This document shows, in pieces, positions 38,423 to 48,385 of a stretch of DNA of 61,593 nucleotides. Positions within the stretch are counted from its first letter, which is position 1. Each line of letters starts with the position of its first letter. This stretch comes from Rubrivivax gelatinosus (GTDB taxonomy: Bacteria; Pseudomonadota; Gammaproteobacteria; Burkholderiales; Burkholderiaceae_C). The DNA is taken from NCBI RefSeq assembly GCF_016583785.1, contig NZ_NRRU01000017.1, forward strand, positions 1 through 61,593, written 5' to 3'. A model generated the notes under the pieces. It saw only the letters and a program-made list of their open reading frames with translations, made no database searches and was not told the DNA's origin. A program made the translations under genes and the position numbers.

Positions 38423-39361
38423 TCAGGCCTTGGCGGGCATCTGCTCGATGCCGGCGATGGCCCAGCCGCGGCCGTCGTCGGCCAGCGGCTTGACCAGGTG
38501 CCAGACCTCGTCGATCTGCACCGGGGCGGCGCCGGCTTCCTCGCGCACCTGGCCGCGGTAGCGCACGCTGACGATCTGGCGGCCGTCGTCCTCGGCGACG
38601 TCGACGACGTCGGCATCGACGTGCAGCACGTCGGTTGTCTGCGCCGCGCCGGCACGTTCCTGGATGTCCATCTTCAGCTCGGCGAACATCTCCGGCGTCG
38701 TGAAGCGGCGCAGGTCGTCGAGGTCGGCGCTGTCGTTGGCCGCCTGCAGGCGCACGAAGATCGTCTTCGCGGTGCGTGCGAACGACTCGCTGTCGAAAGC
38801 TGCCGGCACGAAGGCCGGTGCCACGGCCGGACGCTGCGGCGCGATCGGCTCGACGCTGGCGGCCGGCGTGTAGGACGAGCCGGTGCTGGCCGGAGCCGGC
38901 GGCGGGGTCCAGTCGCTGTTGGCACTGCGCAGCGCGCCGACACCGGCAGCCGCCGGCACCGGCGTCGCCGGGCGCGGGCCGAAGCGGCGCAGCAGGAAGC
39001 GGATCGCGAAGAACGCGACCACGCCAATCAGCAGCAGCGTCAGGAAGTTGGCGAAACCGGCGCCCATGCCGAGGTGGCTCATCAGCGCGGCGATGCCCAG
39101 GCCGGCGGCGAGGCCGGCGATCGGGCCCAGCCACGAACGTTTGCCGGCCGCCGCGGCGGCGCCGGCGGCAGCGGGTGCACCCGCCTGATTGGGGGCCGCC
39201 TGCGCCGGCTTGGCCGGCGTCGGCGCCGGTGCGGTGCGTTCAGGCATGCTGCGCTGCATGCCGGAGGACTTGCCTCCACCCATGCGCTTGGCCTCGCTGA
39301 AGTCGGGAGCCAGCGTGAGCGCCAGCGACGCTGCAAGCGCGACGAGCCAGCCGGATTTCAT
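38423..39361 (-). CDS. Tim44-like domain membrane protein
   Basis: 312 residues. A signal-like hydrophobic N-terminus (about 5-22) is followed by a low-complexity Met/Gly/Ser and Ala/Pro region, two membrane helices (about 78-92 and 104-124), another Pro-rich linker and a C-terminal Tim44/mba1-type domain (about 195-310; FARTAKTIFVRLQAANDSADL, RRFTTPEMFAEL, EVWHLVKP). Bacterial homologues are widespread in Burkholderiales and lack an assigned function; they are not import components. It stands alone, with its own terminator. The 161 bases upstream are gene-free and AT-poor; I see no clear operator. Confidence 0.85.
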   Translation of the reverse strand: MKSGWLVALAASLALTLAPDFSEAKRMGGGKSSGMQRSMPERTAPAPTPAKPAQAAPNQAGAPAAAGAAAAAGKRSWLGPIAGLAAGLGIAALMSHLGMGAGFANFLTLLLIGVVAFFAIRFLLRRFGPRPATPVPAAAGVGALRSANSDWTPPPAPASTGSSYTPAASVEPIAPQRPAVAPAFVPAAFDSESFARTAKTIFVRLQAANDSADLDDLRRFTTPEMFAELKMDIQERAGAAQTTDVLHVDADVVDVAEDDGRQIVSVRYRGQVREEAGAAPVQIDEVWHLVKPLADDGRGWAIAGIEQMPAKA

Positions 39362-39522
39362 CGGAGTGTGTCCTTGGATAAAACAGATCGGGACGCCAAG
39401 TGTCCGCGATGGCGGGCTCCGGCCCAAGCCCGATCGTCAATCCCCCAGATCCTGTAGGCGGCGCTTGAAGCGCCGGCCGGCGTCCCCATGTGACGCCGGT
39501 CGCAACCCGTCGGATCGATTCC

Positions 39523-40005
39523 ATGTCCACGCCGCTGCTCTGGAGCCTGGCCGTGCTGCTGATGGCCGGCGGCATAGCCGGCACCGTGCTGCCGCTGCTG
39601 CCCGGCACCGCGCTCGTCTTCGCCGGCGCCTGGCTCGGCGCCTGGATAGACGGCTACGAGCGTGTCGGCGTCTACACCGTCGTCGTGCTCGGCGTGATGG
39701 CGCTGCTGGCCTGGGCGCTGGACTATCTGGCCGGGCTGATGGGCGCCAGCCGCGCTGGCGCCAGCCCGCAGGCGCTGGTGGGCGCCGCCATCGGCACCGT
39801 CGCCGGGCTGCTGGCGGGTTTTGTCGGCGTGCTCTTCATGCCCTTCGTCGGCGCCGCCCTCGGCGAATACCTCGCGCGCCGCGACGAGCAGCGTGCGCTG
39901 CACGTCGGCCTGGCCACCGGCGTCGGCCTGCTGCTGGGCATGGTCGCCAAGATCGCGATCGCGTTCGCGATGGTCGGCGTCTTCATCGTCGCCTGGCTGG
40001 TCTGA
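39523..40005 (+). CDS. DUF456 family membrane protein
   Basis: 160 residues with four to five hydrophobic helices. The LPLLPGTALVFAGAW motif after the first helix and the two later glycine-rich helices (ALVGAAIGTVAGLLAGFVGV, TGVGLLLGMVAKIAIAF) are typical for DUF456. No function is known. ATG 39523 is preferred; the earlier in-frame ATG at 39490 adds a polar stretch before the first helix. It converges with the YdcF-family gene with 15 bases between stops. Confidence 0.82.
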   Translation: MSTPLLWSLAVLLMAGGIAGTVLPLLPGTALVFAGAWLGAWIDGYERVGVYTVVVLGVMALLAWALDYLAGLMGASRAGASPQALVGAAIGTVAGLLAGFVGVLFMPFVGAALGEYLARRDEQRALHVGLATGVGLLLGMVAKIAIAFAMVGVFIVAWLV

Positions 40006-40020
40006 GCGCGGACAGGGCGC

Positions 40021-40824
40021 TCAGGCGCCAGCCAGCCGGCCCAGCCACTCGTGCAGCGCGAGCCAGCTCAGGCGAAAACCGTCGCCGCCGGGCATCAGGT
40101 CGACGACCGTCGGCGGGCGCGGCTGGCGCATGCCGGTCGGCGCGGGCAGCACGGCGATGGCGGGGCCTTCGCGGGCAATGGCGCGTTCGAAGGCCACCTG
40201 CGCGCGCCGCATGTGGAAGTCGTGGGTGACGAGCACGATGCGTTCGATGCCGTCGCGGCGCAGCATGGCGACGGTGTAGATCGCGTTTTCATTGGTGTCG
40301 CGCGAGCGGCCCTCGGCCCAGCGCAGCGGCTGCCGGTACTCGCGGTTCGCCATCGACATCGCGACCTCGGCTTCGCTCGGGCCGTCTTCGGCGCCGTGCC
40401 CCCGGCCGCCGCTGAAGCCCAGCGGCAGCCCGGTCTGGCGCGCCAGCCACAGGCCGTAGCGCAGGCGCTCGACCGAAAGCGGTTTCAGCGCGGGCGCGCC
40501 GTACTCCGGTGCCAGCGGGTAACGCCCGGCACCGAGCACGACGATGGCCGTCTTCGGCGCGCCCCGCAGCGCCATCACCTGCTGCTGGGTCAGCGCCGGC
40601 GGTGGCACGGTCAGCCAGGCCACCAGCGCGTAGGCGCAGGCGAACGTGCTCACCGCCCACAGGCCGGCGACGCCGAGCAGCAGGGGCAGCCAGCCGAGCG
40701 CGCGCCGGCGCAGCAGCGCCGCGCCGGCCAGGATCAGCAGCAGCATCGGCACCGGGGGCAGCACGAGCGTCGTCAGCATCGGCTTCCACGACTCGATGCC
40801 GAGCGTCACGAATAACTCGTTCAT
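40021..40824 (-). CDS. YdcF/ElyC family (DUF218) envelope protein
   Basis: 267 residues. Two N-terminal membrane helices (about 17-35 and 43-70) are followed by a periplasmic DUF218 domain with TAIVVLGAGRYP, LPLGFSGGRG, the conserved RSRDTNENA motif and VTHDFHMRRAQ. E. coli ElyC, of this family, affects peptidoglycan and lipid-carrier handling. Start ATG 40824 (MNELFVTLG) suits the family; upstream extension is GC-rich shadow sequence. Divergent from the DUF748 gene across 62 bases, so both envelope genes may share control. Confidence 0.88.
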   Translation of the reverse strand: MNELFVTLGIESWKPMLTTLVLPPVPMLLLILAGAALLRRRALGWLPLLLGVAGLWAVSTFACAYALVAWLTVPPPALTQQQVMALRGAPKTAIVVLGAGRYPLAPEYGAPALKPLSVERLRYGLWLARQTGLPLGFSGGRGHGAEDGPSEAEVAMSMANREYRQPLRWAEGRSRDTNENAIYTVAMLRRDGIERIVLVTHDFHMRRAQVAFERAIAREGPAIAVLPAPTGMRQPRPPTVVDLMPGGDGFRLSWLALHEWLGRLAGA

Positions 40825-40886
40825 GCGGGACGGATCGGAGGAGGGCGCGCGATTGTCGCCGTGCGCCGCTGCGGCATCATCGCCCC

Positions 40887-43800
40887 ATGGCGGTGACGAA
40901 GCAGAAGAAGAGACGCTGGCCGCGCGTGGCGGCGGCGCTGGCCGCGATGGCCGCGCTGTTGGTGGTGGCGAGCTGGATCCTGGTGCCGCGTGTGCTGCGC
41001 ACGCAGATCGAGGAGCGCGGCAGTGCGCTGCTCGGGCGGCCGGTGCAGGTCGGCGAGCTGGACTTCTCGCCGCTGACGCTGACGGTCGAACTTCACGACC
41101 TCGTGCTCGGGCCGGCACCCGGCGACGGCGACCGTTCGCCGCAGGCCACCATCGGCCGCCTCGTGCTGAACCTGTCGCTGCGCACGCTGCTGGCCGGCGC
41201 GCCGGTGGTCGAGGCGGTGCAGGTCGACGCGCCCCGGCTGCGCCTGGCCCGCACCGGCGACGGCCGCTACGACGTCGACGACCTGCTGCAGCGTTTCTCG
41301 GCGCCGGGCGATGCCGGCGACGCTCCGGCGCGGTTCGCGCTTTACAACCTGCGGCTGCAAGGCGGCGAGCTGCGGTTCGAGGACCGGCCCAACGGCCGCC
41401 GGCACGAGCTGACGGCGGTCGAGCTGGACGTGCCCTTCGTCTCCAACCTGCCCGAGCGGCTGGACGTGCACGTGCAGCCGCGGCTGGCGCTGCGCCTGGA
41501 CGGCAGCCCGCTGCTGCTGCACGGGCAGACGCGGCCCTTCGCCGCCGACCGCGAGAGCACGCTGACGCTGGAGCTGCCCGCGCTGGCGCTCGACCCGCTG
41601 TGGCCTTATCTGCCGCGCACGCTGCCGCTGCGCGGCCAGGGCGGCGTGCTCGCCGGCAAGCTGGACCTGCGCTTCAAGCAGCCGCCGGGCAGCGCGCCGC
41701 AGCTCTCGATCGGCGGCGGCCTGAGCCTGTCCAGCATCGCGCTGAAGCGCCCCGACGGCGCGCCGCTGGCGGCCTGGAAGACGCTGGCGCTCGAACTGGA
41801 GGACCTGCGCCCGTTGCAGCGGCAACTCGCGCTGCGCAGCCTGCGCCTGGAGGGCGCGATGCTGCACCTGCGCCGCGGTGCCGACGGCCAGCTCGAGCCG
41901 GCGCGCTGGGCCGCCGCCGCGGCGACGCCGGCGCAGCCGCCGGCGGACGCGTGGCGCTGGAGCGTCGGCAGCACGGAGCTCGCGGCAACGACGCTGCGCT
42001 GGGACGACGCCTCGCTGCGCCCGGGCCTGGTGCTGGATGCCGGGCTGAACCTGCGCGCGGGCCGGCTCGCCGGCCCGGACGACGCCAAGCCGACGGCGCT
42101 GTCGGGCAGCGTCGACCTGCACGACGCGGGCGGCCACGGCCTGGGCCGGCTGAGCCTGGACGGGCAGGTGTCGGCACGCCAGGCGCGGCTGGCTGCCGAG
42201 CTGGAGGCCGTGGAACTGGGCGCGGCCGGCCCCTATCTGCGGTCGCTGCTGCGTGTGACGCCCAGCGGCCGCTTGTCCGGCCGCGCCGAGCTGGACTGGG
42301 CCGCGGGCGAGCCCGGGCGGCTGGCGCTGGCGGTGCCGGCGGCGCGGCTGCAGGACTTGCGCTGGGGTGCGCAGCGGCTGGCCGCCGTCGAGTTGGGCGA
42401 ACTGCAGGCCGACCTGAGGGCCAAGCGGGTCGAGGTCGGCCGGCTGCAGCTCGAGCGGCCGCAGATCGACCTGGCGCGCGACGCCCAGGGCCGCTGGAAC
42501 CTGCTGGAGATGCTGGTGCCGACCGAGGCGCAGGCGGCTGCCGCGCCAGCGGCTGGACCGGGCTGGCAGGCGCTGCTCAAGAGCCTGGTGCTGGCCGACG
42601 GCGCGGTGCACCTGGCCGACGCGGCCGCGCCGGCACCGGTGGCTTTTGCGCTGCGCGGGCTGCGGCTGCGTGCGCAGGACCTGCGCTGGCCCGCCGGCCC
42701 GCAGCCGGCGCCGCTGGAACTCGCGCTGCAGCTCGTGCCCGACGCGCTGCCCGGCGCACCGGCCCCTGTCGCCGGGCGCCTCGAAGCCCAGGGCACGCTG
42801 GCGCTGCAGCCGCTGGCCTGGCGCGGGCGCGTCAGCGCGGCCCGGCTGCCGCTGCAGGTCGGTGAACCCTATCTGCGCGACCGTCTGCCGGTGCTGCTGC
42901 GCCGTGCCGAACTGGGCTGGCGCGGCGACACCGCGTTCCAGCTCGCTGCCGCCGGACCGACGATCAGCCTGCGCGGCAACGCGATGCTCGCCGACCTGCG
43001 CGTGCTGGCGCGTGGCGACGACGACGAAGCCGGCGACGAACTGCTGGCCTGGCAGTCGCTGCGCATCGAGTCGCTGGCGGCGGCTATGGCCCCGGGCCAG
43101 CCGACGCGTCTGGCCACCGGCCCGGTGCGGCTGTCGCGTTTCTTCTCGCGCCTGGTCGTCACGCCCGAAGGCCGGCTGAACCTGCGCGACGTGCGCGGCG
43201 GCGATGCGCCCGCGCCGGCCGCCGCGCCGTCATCACCCTCCGCGCCACTGGAACTCGACATCGCCGGCGTCGAGTTCGTCGACGGGCGTGTGGACTTCCG
43301 CGACCGTTTCATCAAGCCCAACTATTCGGCTTCGCTGAGCGAGCTGAGCGGCAAGCTCGGCCGGCTGCGTTCGGGCACGCGCGAGATGGCGACGCTGGAG
43401 ATCAGCGGCCGCGCCGCCGACACCGCGACGCTGGAGGTGCGCGGCGCGCTGAACCCGACCGCCGACCCGCTGGCGCTGGACATCGCCGCCAAGGCCAGCG
43501 GCCTGGAGCTGGCGCCGCTGTCGCCTTACGCCGGCAAGTACGCCGGCTATGCGATCGAACGCGGCAAGCTCAGCATGGACGTCGCCTACCGCGTCGACGC
43601 CGACGGCCGGCTGGAAGCCCGCAACCGCATCGTGCTGAACCAGCTGAGCTTCGGCGACCCGGTCGACAGCCCCCTGGCGACCCAGCTGCCGGTACGGCTG
43701 GCGCTGGCGCTGCTGGCCGACCGCAACGGCGTCATCGACGTCGACCTGCCGATCAGCGGCTCGATCAACGACCCCGAGTTCAGCGTCTTCGGCCTGGTGT

Positions 43801-44435
43801 TGAAGGTCATCGGCAACCTGCTGGTCAAGGCCGTGACCTCGCCGTTCGCGCTGCTGTCCGGCGGTGGTGGCGACGAGACCGGCACGGTCGAGTTCCTGCC
43901 CGGCACGGCGGCGCTGGCGCCGTCGGCCGAAGCTGCGCTGGACCGCGTCGCCCAGGCGCTGAAGGATCGCCCGGCGCTGCAGACCACGGTGGCCGGGGCC
44001 GCCGACGCGACGGCCGAGCACGACGCGATCCAGGCCGCGACGCTGGAAGAGCGGCTGCGCAGCGAACAGGCGCGGGAGCGTGCCCGTGCGCGCGGGGTCG
44101 GCCCCGGCGCCGCGGTTCCGGCCACCGAGGAGCGCGAACGCACGCTGCGCCGCGTCTACGCCGATACGCGGCTGCCGAACAAGCCGCGAAACCTGATCGG
44201 CCTGGCCAAAGACATTGCGCCGGCGGAGATGGAGGCGCTGCTGAAGGCCGCGGTGTCGGTCGACGCCGACGTCGCGCGAGACCTGGCGCTGCGCCGCGGC
44301 GTCGCGGTGCGCGCGGCGCTGGTGGCGCGCGGCCTGCCGGCCGAGCGCCTGTTCCTCGCCGCGCCCAGGCTCGACGCCGCCGACGGGCAGGCCGGCTGGA
44401 CGCCGAGGGTCGAGCTGTCGCTGGAGATGCCTTAA
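40887..44435 (+). CDS. Large DUF748 / AsmA-like envelope protein
   Basis: 1182 residues. One N-terminal membrane anchor after a basic start (MAVTKQKKRRWPRVAA, helix about 14-33) precedes a long periplasmic part of repeated beta-strand-like segments with AsmA features (GRPVQVGELDFSPLTLTVEL). The DUF748 core is near residues 800-1000 (FVDGRVDFRDRFIKPNYSASLSEL read in two parts, DPVDSPLATQLPVRLALALLAD). The C-terminal ~180 residues (EFLPGTAALAPSAEAALDRV) resemble an OmpA-like fold. AsmA relatives such as TamB and YhdP are now seen as lipid-transfer bridges between membranes; a similar role is likely but inferred. Its stop overlaps the lysR stop. Confidence 0.85.
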   Translation: MAVTKQKKRRWPRVAAALAAMAALLVVASWILVPRVLRTQIEERGSALLGRPVQVGELDFSPLTLTVELHDLVLGPAPGDGDRSPQATIGRLVLNLSLRTLLAGAPVVEAVQVDAPRLRLARTGDGRYDVDDLLQRFSAPGDAGDAPARFALYNLRLQGGELRFEDRPNGRRHELTAVELDVPFVSNLPERLDVHVQPRLALRLDGSPLLLHGQTRPFAADRESTLTLELPALALDPLWPYLPRTLPLRGQGGVLAGKLDLRFKQPPGSAPQLSIGGGLSLSSIALKRPDGAPLAAWKTLALELEDLRPLQRQLALRSLRLEGAMLHLRRGADGQLEPARWAAAAATPAQPPADAWRWSVGSTELAATTLRWDDASLRPGLVLDAGLNLRAGRLAGPDDAKPTALSGSVDLHDAGGHGLGRLSLDGQVSARQARLAAELEAVELGAAGPYLRSLLRVTPSGRLSGRAELDWAAGEPGRLALAVPAARLQDLRWGAQRLAAVELGELQADLRAKRVEVGRLQLERPQIDLARDAQGRWNLLEMLVPTEAQAAAAPAAGPGWQALLKSLVLADGAVHLADAAAPAPVAFALRGLRLRAQDLRWPAGPQPAPLELALQLVPDALPGAPAPVAGRLEAQGTLALQPLAWRGRVSAARLPLQVGEPYLRDRLPVLLRRAELGWRGDTAFQLAAAGPTISLRGNAMLADLRVLARGDDDEAGDELLAWQSLRIESLAAAMAPGQPTRLATGPVRLSRFFSRLVVTPEGRLNLRDVRGGDAPAPAAAPSSPSAPLELDIAGVEFVDGRVDFRDRFIKPNYSASLSELSGKLGRLRSGTREMATLEISGRAADTATLEVRGALNPTADPLALDIAAKASGLELAPLSPYAGKYAGYAIERGKLSMDVAYRVDADGRLEARNRIVLNQLSFGDPVDSPLATQLPVRLALALLADRNGVIDVDLPISGSINDPEFSVFGLVLKVIGNLLVKAVTSPFALLSGGGGDETGTVEFLPGTAALAPSAEAALDRVAQALKDRPALQTTVAGAADATAEHDAIQAATLEERLRSEQARERARARGVGPGAAVPATEERERTLRRVYADTRLPNKPRNLIGLAKDIAPAEMEALLKAAVSVDADVARDLALRRGVAVRAALVARGLPAERLFLAAPRLDAADGQAGWTPRVELSLEMP

Positions 44436-45334
44436 GCCGCCACCGCCGACGCGACCTGCTCGCGAAGCCACTGGTGCGCCGGGTCGCGGTGCAGGCGCTC
44501 GTGCCAGAGCATCAGCATCTCGAAGCCGGGCAGCTCCAGCGGCGGCGCCACGACCTGCAACGCGCTGCCCGGGCGCAGCTGGCGCGCCGGCAGCATCGCC
44601 ACCAGATCGCTGGCCGCCAGCGCCGCCTCCAGAAACAGGAAGTGCGGTACCGACAGCACGACGCGCCGCGCCAGGCCTTGCGCCGCCAGCACCTGGTCGG
44701 TCGCGCCCAGGAAGCCGCCGCCGTCGGGCGAGACGATCGCGTGTTCCAGCGTGCAGAACTCGGCCAGCGTCGGCTGCCGCTTCAAGCTCGGGTGGCCGGC
44801 ACGGGCGACGAGCACGTAACGCTCACGGAACAGCGGCCGGCGGCGCAGGTCCGCCGGCGCCAGCTCCGCGGCGTGGAAGGCGAGCTCGAGTTCGCCTTGT
44901 TCCAGCTGGCGGGCGAGCACCGGCGGCTTCAGTTCCAGCACCGCGAGCCGCGTGCCCGGCGCCGCGGCGCGCAGCCGGGCCAGCGCCGGCAGCAGGATCG
45001 TCGAGGCGCCGTAGTCGGTGGCCGCGACGCGCCAGGTGTGGGTCGCGCGCGCCGGGTCGAAGGCCGCCGACGGCGCGATCGCCTGGCCGAGCGCGGCCAG
45101 CGCCTCGTGCAGCGGCTGGCGCAACTCCAGCGCGCGTGCCGTCGGCCGCATGCCGCGCGGGCCGGGCAGCAGCAGCGGGTCGGCGAAGGCCTCGCGCAGC
45201 CTGGCGAGCTGAACGCTGACCGCCGGCTGCGACAGGTGCAGGCGGGCGGCGGCGCGCGTCACGTTCTGCTCGGCGAGCAGGGCGTCGAGCGTGACCAGCA
45301 GGTTCAGGTCCAGGCGCCTCAGGCTATCTTCCAC
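44432..45334 (-). CDS. LysR-family transcriptional regulator
   Basis: 300 residues, starting at GTG 45334. The winged helix-turn-helix (about 6-65: LDLNLLVTLDALLAEQNVTRAAARLHLSQPAVS) is followed by a two-lobed ligand-binding domain (about 90-295). It is divergent from a flavodoxin-like quinone reductase gene across 86 bases; LysR proteins usually control such a neighbour and themselves. The intergenic part contains AT-rich GCAATTCATTTCCAATATAC (45354-45373), the best candidate operator region. The inducer is not predictable. Confidence 0.93.
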   Translation of the reverse strand: MEDSLRRLDLNLLVTLDALLAEQNVTRAAARLHLSQPAVSVQLARLREAFADPLLLPGPRGMRPTARALELRQPLHEALAALGQAIAPSAAFDPARATHTWRVAATDYGASTILLPALARLRAAAPGTRLAVLELKPPVLARQLEQGELELAFHAAELAPADLRRRPLFRERYVLVARAGHPSLKRQPTLAEFCTLEHAIVSPDGGGFLGATDQVLAAQGLARRVVLSVPHFLFLEAALAASDLVAMLPARQLRPGSALQVVAPPLELPGFEMLMLWHERLHRDPAHQWLREQVASAVAA

Positions 45335-45420
45335 GGCTATACCAGGCGTCAGTGCAATTCATTTCCAATATACGCCCAGCCTGCCTATCGTGCGTCGCAT
45401 CTCCCGATGGAAAGCGACGC

Positions 45421-46200
45421 ATGAAAGTCCTGATCGTCTACGCCCACCCCGAGCCGCGTTCGCTGAACGGCGCGCTGAAGGATTTCGCCGTGCAGCGCCT
45501 GGAGCGCGCCGGCCACGAGGTGCAGGTCTCCGACCTGTACACGATGCACTGGAAAGCGGCGCTCGACGCCGACGACGACCGCGCCCACCCGCCCGGCGCA
45601 CGTTTCGACGCCTCGGCCAACTCCAAACGTGCTTTCGAGACCGGCACCCAGAGCGCCGACATCGCGGCCGAGCAAGCCAAGCTGCGCTGGGCCGACGCGC
45701 TGATCCTGCAGTTCCCGCTGTGGTGGTTCTCGATGCCGGCGATCCTCAAGGGCTGGGTCGACCGGGTCTACGCCTGCGGTTTTGCCTACGGCGTCGGCGA
45801 GCACTCGGACACGCACTGGGGCGACCGCTATGGCGAAGGCCTGCTCGCCGGCAAACGCGCGATGCTGGTCGTGACGACCGGCGGCTGGGCCTCGCACTAC
45901 GCGCCGCGTGGCATCAACGGGCCGATCGACGACATCCTGTTCCCGATCCAGCACGGCATCCTCTTCTACCCCGGCTTCGAGGTGCTGCCGCCGCACGTCA
46001 TCTACCGCAGCGGCCGCATCGACGAGGCCGGCTTCGCGCGCGCCAGCCAGGCGCTGGGCGAACGCCTGGATGCGCTGTGGACGACGGAGCCGATCGCCTT
46101 CCGGCGCCAGAACTTCGGCGACTACCGCATCCCCGAGCTGGAACTGCGGCCCGAACTCGCGCCGGGCGAGTCGGGCCTGGGCATCCACGTCCGCCGCTGA
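45421..46200 (+). CDS. NAD(P)H dehydrogenase (quinone), flavodoxin-like fold
   Basis: 259 residues of the NQO1/KefF/MdaB group: FAD- or FMN-dependent two-electron quinone reductases. The flavin-binding N-terminus [38 protein letters not shown] (as [17 protein letters not shown]) and [16 protein letters not shown] motifs are clear. Length is typical for mammalian-type NQO homologues in proteobacteria. ATG 45421 starts at the conserved residues; an earlier ATG at 45352 lies inside the promoter region. Likely controlled by the adjacent LysR regulator. Confidence 0.88.
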   Translation: MKVLIVYAHPEPRSLNGALKDFAVQRLERAGHEVQVSDLYTMHWKAALDADDDRAHPPGARFDASANSKRAFETGTQSADIAAEQAKLRWADALILQFPLWWFSMPAILKGWVDRVYACGFAYGVGEHSDTHWGDRYGEGLLAGKRAMLVVTTGGWASHYAPRGINGPIDDILFPIQHGILFYPGFEVLPPHVIYRSGRIDEAGFARASQALGERLDALWTTEPIAFRRQNFGDYRIPELELRPELAPGESGLGIHVRR

Positions 46201-46201
46201 C

Positions 46202-47395
46202 TCAGAAGAAGGCCTGCAGCCCCGTCTGCGCGCGGCCCAGGATCAGCGCATGCACGTCGTGCGTGCCCTCGTAGGTGTTCACCGTCTCGAGGTTGATCAT
46301 GTGGCGGATGACGTGGAACTCGTCGTGGATGCCGTTGCCGCCATGCATGTCGCGCGCCATGCGGGCGACGTCCAGCGCCTTGCCGCAGCTGTTGCGCTTG
46401 ATCAGGCTGATCATCTCCGGCGCCGCCTGGCCCTCGTCGATCAATCGGCCAACACGCAGGCAGCCCTGCAGGCCCAGCGTGATCTCGGTCTGCATGTCGG
46501 CCAGCTTCTTCTGGATCAGCTGGTTCTGCGCCAGCGGCCGGCCGAACTGCTTGCGCTCCAGCGTGTAGCGGCGCGCGGCGTGCCAGCAGAACTCGGCCGC
46601 GCCCAGCGCGCCCCAGGCGATGCCGTAGCGCGCCTTGTTCAGGCAGCCGAACGGGCCCTTGAGACCCGCGACGCCGGGCAGCTTGTTCTCGGCCGGCACG
46701 AAGACCTCGTCCATCACGATCTCGCCGGTGATCGAGGCGCGCAGGCTCATCTTGCCTTCGATCTTGGGCGCCGACAGGCCCTTCATGCCCTTGTCGAGGA
46801 TGTAGCCGCGGATCGCCTCCTGGCCGCCGGCGTGACCGTCGGCGTCGGTCTCCTTGGCCCAGACGACGAAGACGTCGGCGATCGGGCTGTTCGTGATCCA
46901 CATCTTCGCGCCGGTGAGCACGTAGCCGCCGTCGACCGGGCGCGCACGCGTGGCCATGCTCGCCGGGTCGCTGCCGTGGTCGGGCTCGGTCAGGCCGAAG
47001 CAGCCGACCCATTCGCCGGTCGCGAGTTTGGGCAGGTACTTCTGGCGCTGCTGCTCGCTGCCGTAGGCGTGGATCGGGTGCATGACGAGAGAGCTCTGCA
47101 CGCTCATCGCGCTGCGGTAGCCGGAGTCGACACGCTCGACTTCACGCGCCACCAGGCCGTAGCTGACGTGGTTGAGGCCGGCGCAGCCGTAGCCCTCGAT
47201 GGTGCAGCCGAGCAGGCCGAGCGCGCCCATCTCGGACAGGATCTCGCGGTCGAAGTGCTCGTGGCGCGCGGCCATCAGCACGCGCGGCTGCAGCTTCTCC
47301 TGGCAGTAGGCCTGGGCGGCGTCGCGCACTGCACGTTCGTCCTCGCCGAGTTGCTGTTCGAGCAGAAAAGGGTCATCCCACTGGAAGCGCTGCAT
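46202..47395 (-). CDS. gcdH: Glutaryl-CoA dehydrogenase
   Basis: 397 residues, acyl-CoA dehydrogenase fold with FAD. Oxidises and decarboxylates glutaryl-CoA to crotonyl-CoA in lysine, tryptophan and benzoate-type aromatic breakdown. [30 protein letters not shown] and [16 protein letters not shown] are hallmarks; the catalytic Glu is in [16 protein letters not shown] near residue 373. The Arg-rich [18 protein letters not shown] stretch fits glutaryl specificity. It stands alone, converging with the quinone reductase gene with one base between. Confidence 0.95.
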   Translation of the reverse strand: MQRFQWDDPFLLEQQLGEDERAVRDAAQAYCQEKLQPRVLMAARHEHFDREILSEMGALGLLGCTIEGYGCAGLNHVSYGLVAREVERVDSGYRSAMSVQSSLVMHPIHAYGSEQQRQKYLPKLATGEWVGCFGLTEPDHGSDPASMATRARPVDGGYVLTGAKMWITNSPIADVFVVWAKETDADGHAGGQEAIRGYILDKGMKGLSAPKIEGKMSLRASITGEIVMDEVFVPAENKLPGVAGLKGPFGCLNKARYGIAWGALGAAEFCWHAARRYTLERKQFGRPLAQNQLIQKKLADMQTEITLGLQGCLRVGRLIDEGQAAPEMISLIKRNSCGKALDVARMARDMHGGNGIHDEFHVIRHMINLETVNTYEGTHDVHALILGRAQTGLQAFF

Positions 47396-47481
47396 GGATC
47401 CTCGTCGTTCGGATAATCGCCCCCGAGTGTAAGGATCCGGCCGCCGCGGCCGGTCTCCACGGCGACAACAAGAGGACGGAC

Positions 47482-48012
47482 ATGGCGCGCGAAACCATCA
47501 CGCTGGGCGGCGGCTGCTTCTGGTGCGTCGAGGCGGTGTACGAACTGGTCGACGGCGTGCTCGCGGTCGAGTCGGGCTACAGCAACGGCCATGTCCGCCA
47601 GCCGAGCTACGCCCAGGTCTGCGAGGGCAATACCGGCCACGCGGAAGTGGTGCGCGTCAGCTTCGACGACGAACGCATCACGCTGCGCGAGATCCTGGAG
47701 ATCTTCTTCGTCGTGCACGACCCGACCACGCCTGACCGCCAGGGCAACGACGTCGGGCCGCAGTACCGCTCGGCGATCTACTGGCAGCAGCCGGAGCAGG
47801 AGGCGGTGGTGCGCGAAGTGCTGGCCGAGGCCAACCGCGAACACGGCGGCCGTGTCGTGACCCAGGTCGGGCGTGAAGACAACTATTGGCCGGCCGAGGC
47901 CTATCACCAGCACTACTTCGCGAATCACCCGGGCCAGGGTTACTGCGCTGCCGTCGTCGCGCCCAAGGTGGAGAAGTTCAGGCGCACCTTCCGCGCCCGG
48001 GTGCGCGCCTGA
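47482..48012 (+). CDS. msrA: Peptide methionine-(S)-S-oxide reductase
   Basis: 176 residues. Repairs oxidised methionine in proteins. The catalytic motif GCFWC has nucleophile Cys12; [33 protein letters not shown] and YHQHYF complete the active site, and a C-terminal Cys in GQGYCAAV can resolve the disulfide. AAGAGGACGG precedes the ATG. No signal peptide, so cytosolic. Divergent from gcdH. Confidence 0.97.
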   Translation: MARETITLGGGCFWCVEAVYELVDGVLAVESGYSNGHVRQPSYAQVCEGNTGHAEVVRVSFDDERITLREILEIFFVVHDPTTPDRQGNDVGPQYRSAIYWQQPEQEAVVREVLAEANREHGGRVVTQVGREDNYWPAEAYHQHYFANHPGQGYCAAVVAPKVEKFRRTFRARVRA

Positions 48013-48019
48013 GCCGGGC

Positions 48020-48385
48020 TCAGCGCGCCAGCGCCGAGGTGCACAGGAAGTCGGTCGCCGGCATGCCGTAAGGGAAGAGCGTGTCGAGGCTGGATCGCAG
48101 CAGCGGCTCCAGTTCGGGCTTGCCGGCCTCGGCGAGCGCATCGAAGACGGCACCCCGCAGCAGCCACAGGTCTGACGGCTGTTCGGCCGCGCGCACCTGA
48201 CGCAGCACCCAATCGCCGCGGGCACCGGGCAGGTCGTCGACGGCGACCAGGAAATCGTGTTTGGTGCGCACGAAGGCGCGGCGTGCGGTCAGCCGCGCCA
48301 GGCGCGGGCCGGCCAGTCCGACCGCGCCGACGACGGCGCGCAAGGTGAGCGGTTGGCGCCCGACGACGTGCAGCCCGGAACTCAT
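48020..48385 (-). CDS. Conserved hypothetical protein, second of an unknown gene pair
   Basis: 121 residues, no recognised domain. It is mostly helical with a Leu/Ala/Arg-rich composition, one internal phrase PSDLWLLRGAVFDALAEAGKPELEPLL and a Cys in the tail (DFLCTSALAR). The ATG overlaps the stop of the next upstream gene (ATGA), so the two are made together. The N-terminal VGRQPLTLRAVVGAVG could be a short amphipathic segment rather than a membrane span. Codon use looks like its neighbours. Confidence 0.6.
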   Translation of the reverse strand: MSSGLHVVGRQPLTLRAVVGAVGLAGPRLARLTARRAFVRTKHDFLVAVDDLPGARGDWVLRQVRAAEQPSDLWLLRGAVFDALAEAGKPELEPLLRSSLDTLFPYGMPATDFLCTSALAR